64,000 bases of DNA, taken from Streptomyces longispororuber. Its GTDB lineage: Bacteria; Actinomycetota; Actinomycetes; Streptomycetales; Streptomycetaceae. The notes beneath the pieces are model-generated. The model was not told the DNA's origin. It ran no database searches and was given only the letters and a program-made list of their open reading frames with translations. Positions 61,494 to 64,000 of this stretch are shown piece after piece; positions within the stretch are counted from its first letter, which is position 1; each line of letters starts with the position of its first letter. The DNA lies in assembly GCF_024448165.1 (NCBI RefSeq), contig NZ_JAMOLN010000009.1, positions 28,180 through 92,179 on the forward strand, given 5' to 3'. The translations under genes were made by a program, and so were the position numbers.

Positions 61494-62012
61494 TCACAGC
61501 AGACCGGCGAGCTTGTAGAGGACGAGGGAGCCCGCGACGGCGACGTTCAGGCTGGCGCCGTGGCCGACCATCGGGATCTCCACGCAGACGTCGAGGAGGT
61601 CGAGCGCCTCCGGCGGGATCCCGGACTGTTCGTGGCCGAGGACGACGACGGTCGGCTCGCGGGCGGTGGGCAGGTCGGCGAGGCGGACGGCCTCGTCGGC
61701 GAGTTCCACGCCGACGATCCGGGCGCCGCGCTCCCGCTGCCGGCCCAGCCACCCCAGGGGGTCGCCGGTCCAGTGCGTGCACAGCGGGCGGCGCAGCGTG
61801 TTGCCGCGCGCCACCGCCTCCGGCACCCATGGGAAGCGGGGCACGGTCAGGCACGCGCCGACCGCGTCGCAGGTGCGGGCGAGCGTGCCCAGGTTGGCGC
61901 CGTGCAGCGGCCACAGCGGGGCCGCGTACAGGTGGTCCCAGCAGGAGTGGGCTCGGTTCCGTCGGCCCCGGCGCAGTTCGTCGGGGGTGCGGGGGCGGAT
62001 CCGCGGGCTCAT
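61494..62012 (-). CDS. SpoU/TrmH-family RNA 2'-O-methyltransferase
   Basis: 172 residues from ATG 62012. SPOUT motifs: NLGTLARTCDAVG (motif 1), VVVLGHEQSGIPPE (motif 2) and IPMVGHGASLNVAVAGSLVLYKL (motif 3). No N-terminal substrate-binding domain, so a minimal TrmH-like enzyme acting on tRNA or rRNA. 29 bp before the ABC-F gene, probably co-transcribed. Confidence 0.9.
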   Translation of the reverse strand: MSPRIRPRTPDELRRGRRNRAHSCWDHLYAAPLWPLHGANLGTLARTCDAVGACLTVPRFPWVPEAVARGNTLRRPLCTHWTGDPLGWLGRQRERGARIVGVELADEAVRLADLPTAREPTVVVLGHEQSGIPPEALDLLDVCVEIPMVGHGASLNVAVAGSLVLYKLAGLL

Positions 62013-62109
62013 CGGCCCGTGGAGGCACGCCTCACGGTCTCGGCAGGATGCATCGTCGTACGGCGATCAGCGGCTCGCCGGGGCCGGTCAGGGGCAGAGG
62101 CAGGGTGGG

Positions 62110-63135
62110 TCAGCGCGCCATCGGCGCCACCAGCACGCTCCCGGTGGTGCGTGCCACGAGGAAGGATTCCCCCTTGGTCGCCTTGTTGTCGAGCGGAATT
62201 CGGTGCTTGCCGGGGTCGAGGACCTCGTCGAAGACGTCGTGGGCGTGGGCGCGGTAGAGGCGGTCGAGGCGGTAGGCGGTGAGCTGGACGCGGCAGGTGG
62301 AGGTGACCTCTATGCCCGCCTCGCCGTCGGCGGCGACGAGCCGGGTCAGACGGCGCCGTTCCTGGGGGCTGCGGTCGAGGGCCGCCTCGATCTGGGCGAC
62401 CAGGAGGGGGATGATCGGGGCGAGTCCGTCGACGTACGCCACCTCGGCGCCGGCCCGCTCGAACGCCCGGCGCACGGCGTCCCGTTGGGTCTCATCGACG
62501 GCGCGACCGAAGGCGACGGCGCCGTACGCCCGCAGCTCCTCGGGGGGCACGCCGGCGGCGTCGTGGGTGATGTCCGCGCCGATGCCGATGGTGCGCAGCG
62601 CGGCGGCGAGTTTCGCGAGGACGGCGACGCGGGCGCCGATGAGCAGCACCCGGCGGCGGGCGGCCGGTTCGGTGGGGCCGGTGAGCAACTGGCCGAGGGC
62701 GGCGCGGTATTCGGTGCCGCGGAAGCGGAACGGGCCGATGCCGTGGTAGCCGTTGAGCTCCAGGTCGGCGTGGTCGTCGGTCTGCCAGGCGAAGTCGCGC
62801 CAGACGAAGTCGTCACCGGACCGCTCGATGACGGCGGTGACGGCGCCGCACTCCAGGCCCTCGCACTCGGGGCAGCCGTAGATGACGTAGCGGCCCTGCG
62901 CGAGCGGCGCGTCGGCCTCCAGGAGCAGGCTCCTGACGTGGTCGGTGAAGATGGCGGGCGGGATGTCGGCGGCCAGCGGGGAGACCGCGTCGAGGTCGGA
63001 GAGCTGGAACAGCAGCGGGCGCCCGTCGACGATGAAGTCCACGAAGTCCCGGTGGACTTGGTAGTCACCGTTGGCGAGAACTCCACCGGCGCGCATCGCC
63101 GGTGCCAGGCCGAAGGTCGCGTACTCGGCAGACAT
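62110..63135 (-). CDS. Uncharacterised protein (oxidoreductase-like label in some genomes)
   Basis: 341 residues from ATG 63135. I do not recognise a named domain. The first ~150 residues are beta-rich with four aromatic stretches (RDFVDFIVDGRPLLFQLSDLD, VIYGCPECEGLECGAVTAVIE) including a CPEC...C cluster that might bind metal. The middle (ARRRVLLIGARVAVLAKLAAALRTIG, PPEELRAYGAVAFGR) resembles a Rossmann-like or receiver-like fold. It is divergent from the D-amino-acid oxidase gene across 66 bp. Confidence 0.75.
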   Translation of the reverse strand: MSAEYATFGLAPAMRAGGVLANGDYQVHRDFVDFIVDGRPLLFQLSDLDAVSPLAADIPPAIFTDHVRSLLLEADAPLAQGRYVIYGCPECEGLECGAVTAVIERSGDDFVWRDFAWQTDDHADLELNGYHGIGPFRFRGTEYRAALGQLLTGPTEPAARRRVLLIGARVAVLAKLAAALRTIGIGADITHDAAGVPPEELRAYGAVAFGRAVDETQRDAVRRAFERAGAEVAYVDGLAPIIPLLVAQIEAALDRSPQERRRLTRLVAADGEAGIEVTSTCRVQLTAYRLDRLYRAHAHDVFDEVLDPGKHRIPLDNKATKGESFLVARTTGSVLVAPMAR

Positions 63136-63201
63136 GGTGTGAGTATCCCCACCTGACACCCGTGTTGAGCACGGCATGACACATTCCGCTACGGTCCGGG
63201 C

Positions 63202-64000
63202 GTGGACAGTGATGCGAGCGGTGACGTGATCGTGATCGGCGGCGGGGTCATCGGCCTGTCGACCGCCCTGGTTCTGGCGGAGCACGGCCGGCGGGTCCGG
63301 GTGTGGTCGCGGGAACCGGCCGAGCGGACCACCTCGGCCGTCGCGGGGGCGTTGTGGTGGCCGTACCGGATCGATCCGGTGGAGCGGGTGGGTCCGTGGT
63401 CGGTGCGGTCGCTGCGGCGCTACGAGGAGTGGGCGGGCCGTCCGGAGGAGACCGGCGTACGGATGGTCGACGGCGTGCACGCGGACACCCGGCTTGCCGG
63501 ACTCGGGGCGTGGGCCGGGGAGGTGGCGGGGCTGCGCGAGACGGACCGGGGGCTCGCGGCGCGGCTGCCGCTGCTCGACATGCCGGCGCATCTGGGGTGG
63601 CTGCGGGGCGAGTTGGCGGCCGCCGGGGTGCCGGTTGAGGTGCGGGAGGTCGGCTCGCTCGACGAGGCGTTCGGGTGCGCGCCGGTCGTCGTGAACTGTA
63701 CGGGGCTCGGGGCGCGGGAGCTGGTGCCCGATCCTGCGGTGCGGCCGGTGCGGGGGCAGCTCGTGGTGGTGGAGAACCCGGGCGTACGGGACTGGTACAC
63801 GGCGGCCGATCCGGCGTCCGACGCCACCACGTACTACTTTCCCCAGCCGGGCGGGCTGATCCTGGGCGGTACGGCGGAGGACGGCGCGTGGTCGTTGGTG
63901 CCGGATCCCGGGGTGGCGGAGGCGATCGTTGCGCGGTGTGCGGGGGTGCGGCCGGAGATCGCGGGGGCGCGGGTGCTGGGGCATCGAGTGGGGTTGCGGC
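63202..64000 (+). CDS. FAD-dependent D-amino-acid oxidase, 3' end missing
   Basis: Starts at GTG 63202 and is open to the right edge (266 codons shown). FAD site VIVIGGGVIGLSTALVLAEHG, then AVAGALWWPYRI and PVRGQLVVVENPGV as in DAAO, and GGLILGGTAEDG. It oxidises D-amino acids to 2-oxo acids with H2O2. TACGGT ends 6 nt before the start codon, suggesting a leaderless or short-leader transcript. Confidence 0.9.
   Translation, partial: MDSDASGDVIVIGGGVIGLSTALVLAEHGRRVRVWSREPAERTTSAVAGALWWPYRIDPVERVGPWSVRSLRRYEEWAGRPEETGVRMVDGVHADTRLAGLGAWAGEVAGLRETDRGLAARLPLLDMPAHLGWLRGELAAAGVPVEVREVGSLDEAFGCAPVVVNCTGLGARELVPDPAVRPVRGQLVVVENPGVRDWYTAADPASDATTYYFPQPGGLILGGTAEDGAWSLVPDPGVAEAIVARCAGVRPEIAGARVLGHRVGLR

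Noticed and set aside
1..64000. tRNA, rRNA, CRISPR, IS elements or prophage
   Set aside because: Intergenic regions are short and were read for cloverleaf arms, spaced repeats and transposase motifs; none was seen. A tRNAscan or ISfinder run would be more sensitive.

Overview
The window is high-GC actinobacterial DNA and almost certainly Streptomyces. Third codon positions are nearly all G or C, GTG starts are frequent, a conservon (cvnA-D) is present, and a complete actinobacterial hopanoid operon runs in one direction. From memory (not searched), the order D-amino-acid oxidase, SCO6745-family protein, idi, zitB, hopanoid operon, XRE/DUF6126, tyrosine phosphatase and LysM/M23 peptidase resembles the S. 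coelicolor SCO6740-SCO6773 region, so positions ~25-64 kb look like conserved chromosome. The left ~25 kb is more accessory.

Layout. 0-4 kb: a polysaccharide lyase family 8 enzyme cut by the left edge, then a DUF2264 protein. 4-7.6 kb (minus strand): a conservon with a GAF protein at its 3' end; cvnA carries an apparent frameshift. 7.9-13.3 kb: a VOC protein, a single-ORF fusion of a Baeyer-Villiger monooxygenase to an alpha/beta hydrolase divergent from an AraC regulator, and a metallo-hydrolase. 13.4-19.6 kb: four translationally coupled genes (acyl-CoA dehydrogenase, ThDP 2-oxoacid decarboxylase, Leu/Phe/Val-type dehydrogenase, ADP-forming acyl-CoA ligase) that look like amino-acid catabolism. 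19.5-23.3 kb: an XRE/MmyB regulator, a SnoaL-like protein, an APC amino-acid permease and a TetR regulator. The same ACTGA-N8-TCAGT operator occurs twice at the catabolic operon promoter and once upstream of the permease, so these genes probably form one regulon.

23.4-28.2 kb: a SIMPL-domain protein, an SGNH hydrolase, a LysM/M23 peptidase behind a c-di-AMP (ydaO) riboswitch, a tyrosine phosphatase, DUF6126 and an XRE/cupin regulator. 28.3-41.3 kb (minus): the hopanoid operon, starting with a 22-codon leader ORF, then hpnC, hpnD, a 56-aa DUF6380-like ORF, hpnE, a polyprenyl synthase, shc, hpnG, hpnH, ispG, dxs and an HpnO-like aminotransferase. The operon therefore carries MEP-pathway supply, squalene formation, cyclisation and side-chain extension together. 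41.6-48.7 kb (minus): a coupled seven-gene operon with two CDP-alcohol phosphotransferases, a nucleotidyltransferase, a glycerol-1-phosphate-dehydrogenase-like enzyme, a glycosyltransferase and a TagGH-type ABC exporter. It probably makes an envelope phospho-polyol polymer and is the least understood system here. 48.9-64 kb: galE, the zinc exporter zitB with a Zur-box-like site, an acetyltransferase, idi, a Spo0M/RsbW-type ATPase, an HdeD-like membrane protein, a crotonase-fold protein without the usual glutamates, a DJ-1/PfpI and GlxA pair, the SCO6745-family protein, Tex, an ABC-F ATPase, a SpoU methyltransferase, an unrecognised protein and a D-amino-acid oxidase cut by the right edge.

I saw no tRNA, rRNA, CRISPR array, insertion sequence or integrase. 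All functions are read from motifs and remembered families; no search or alignment was run.
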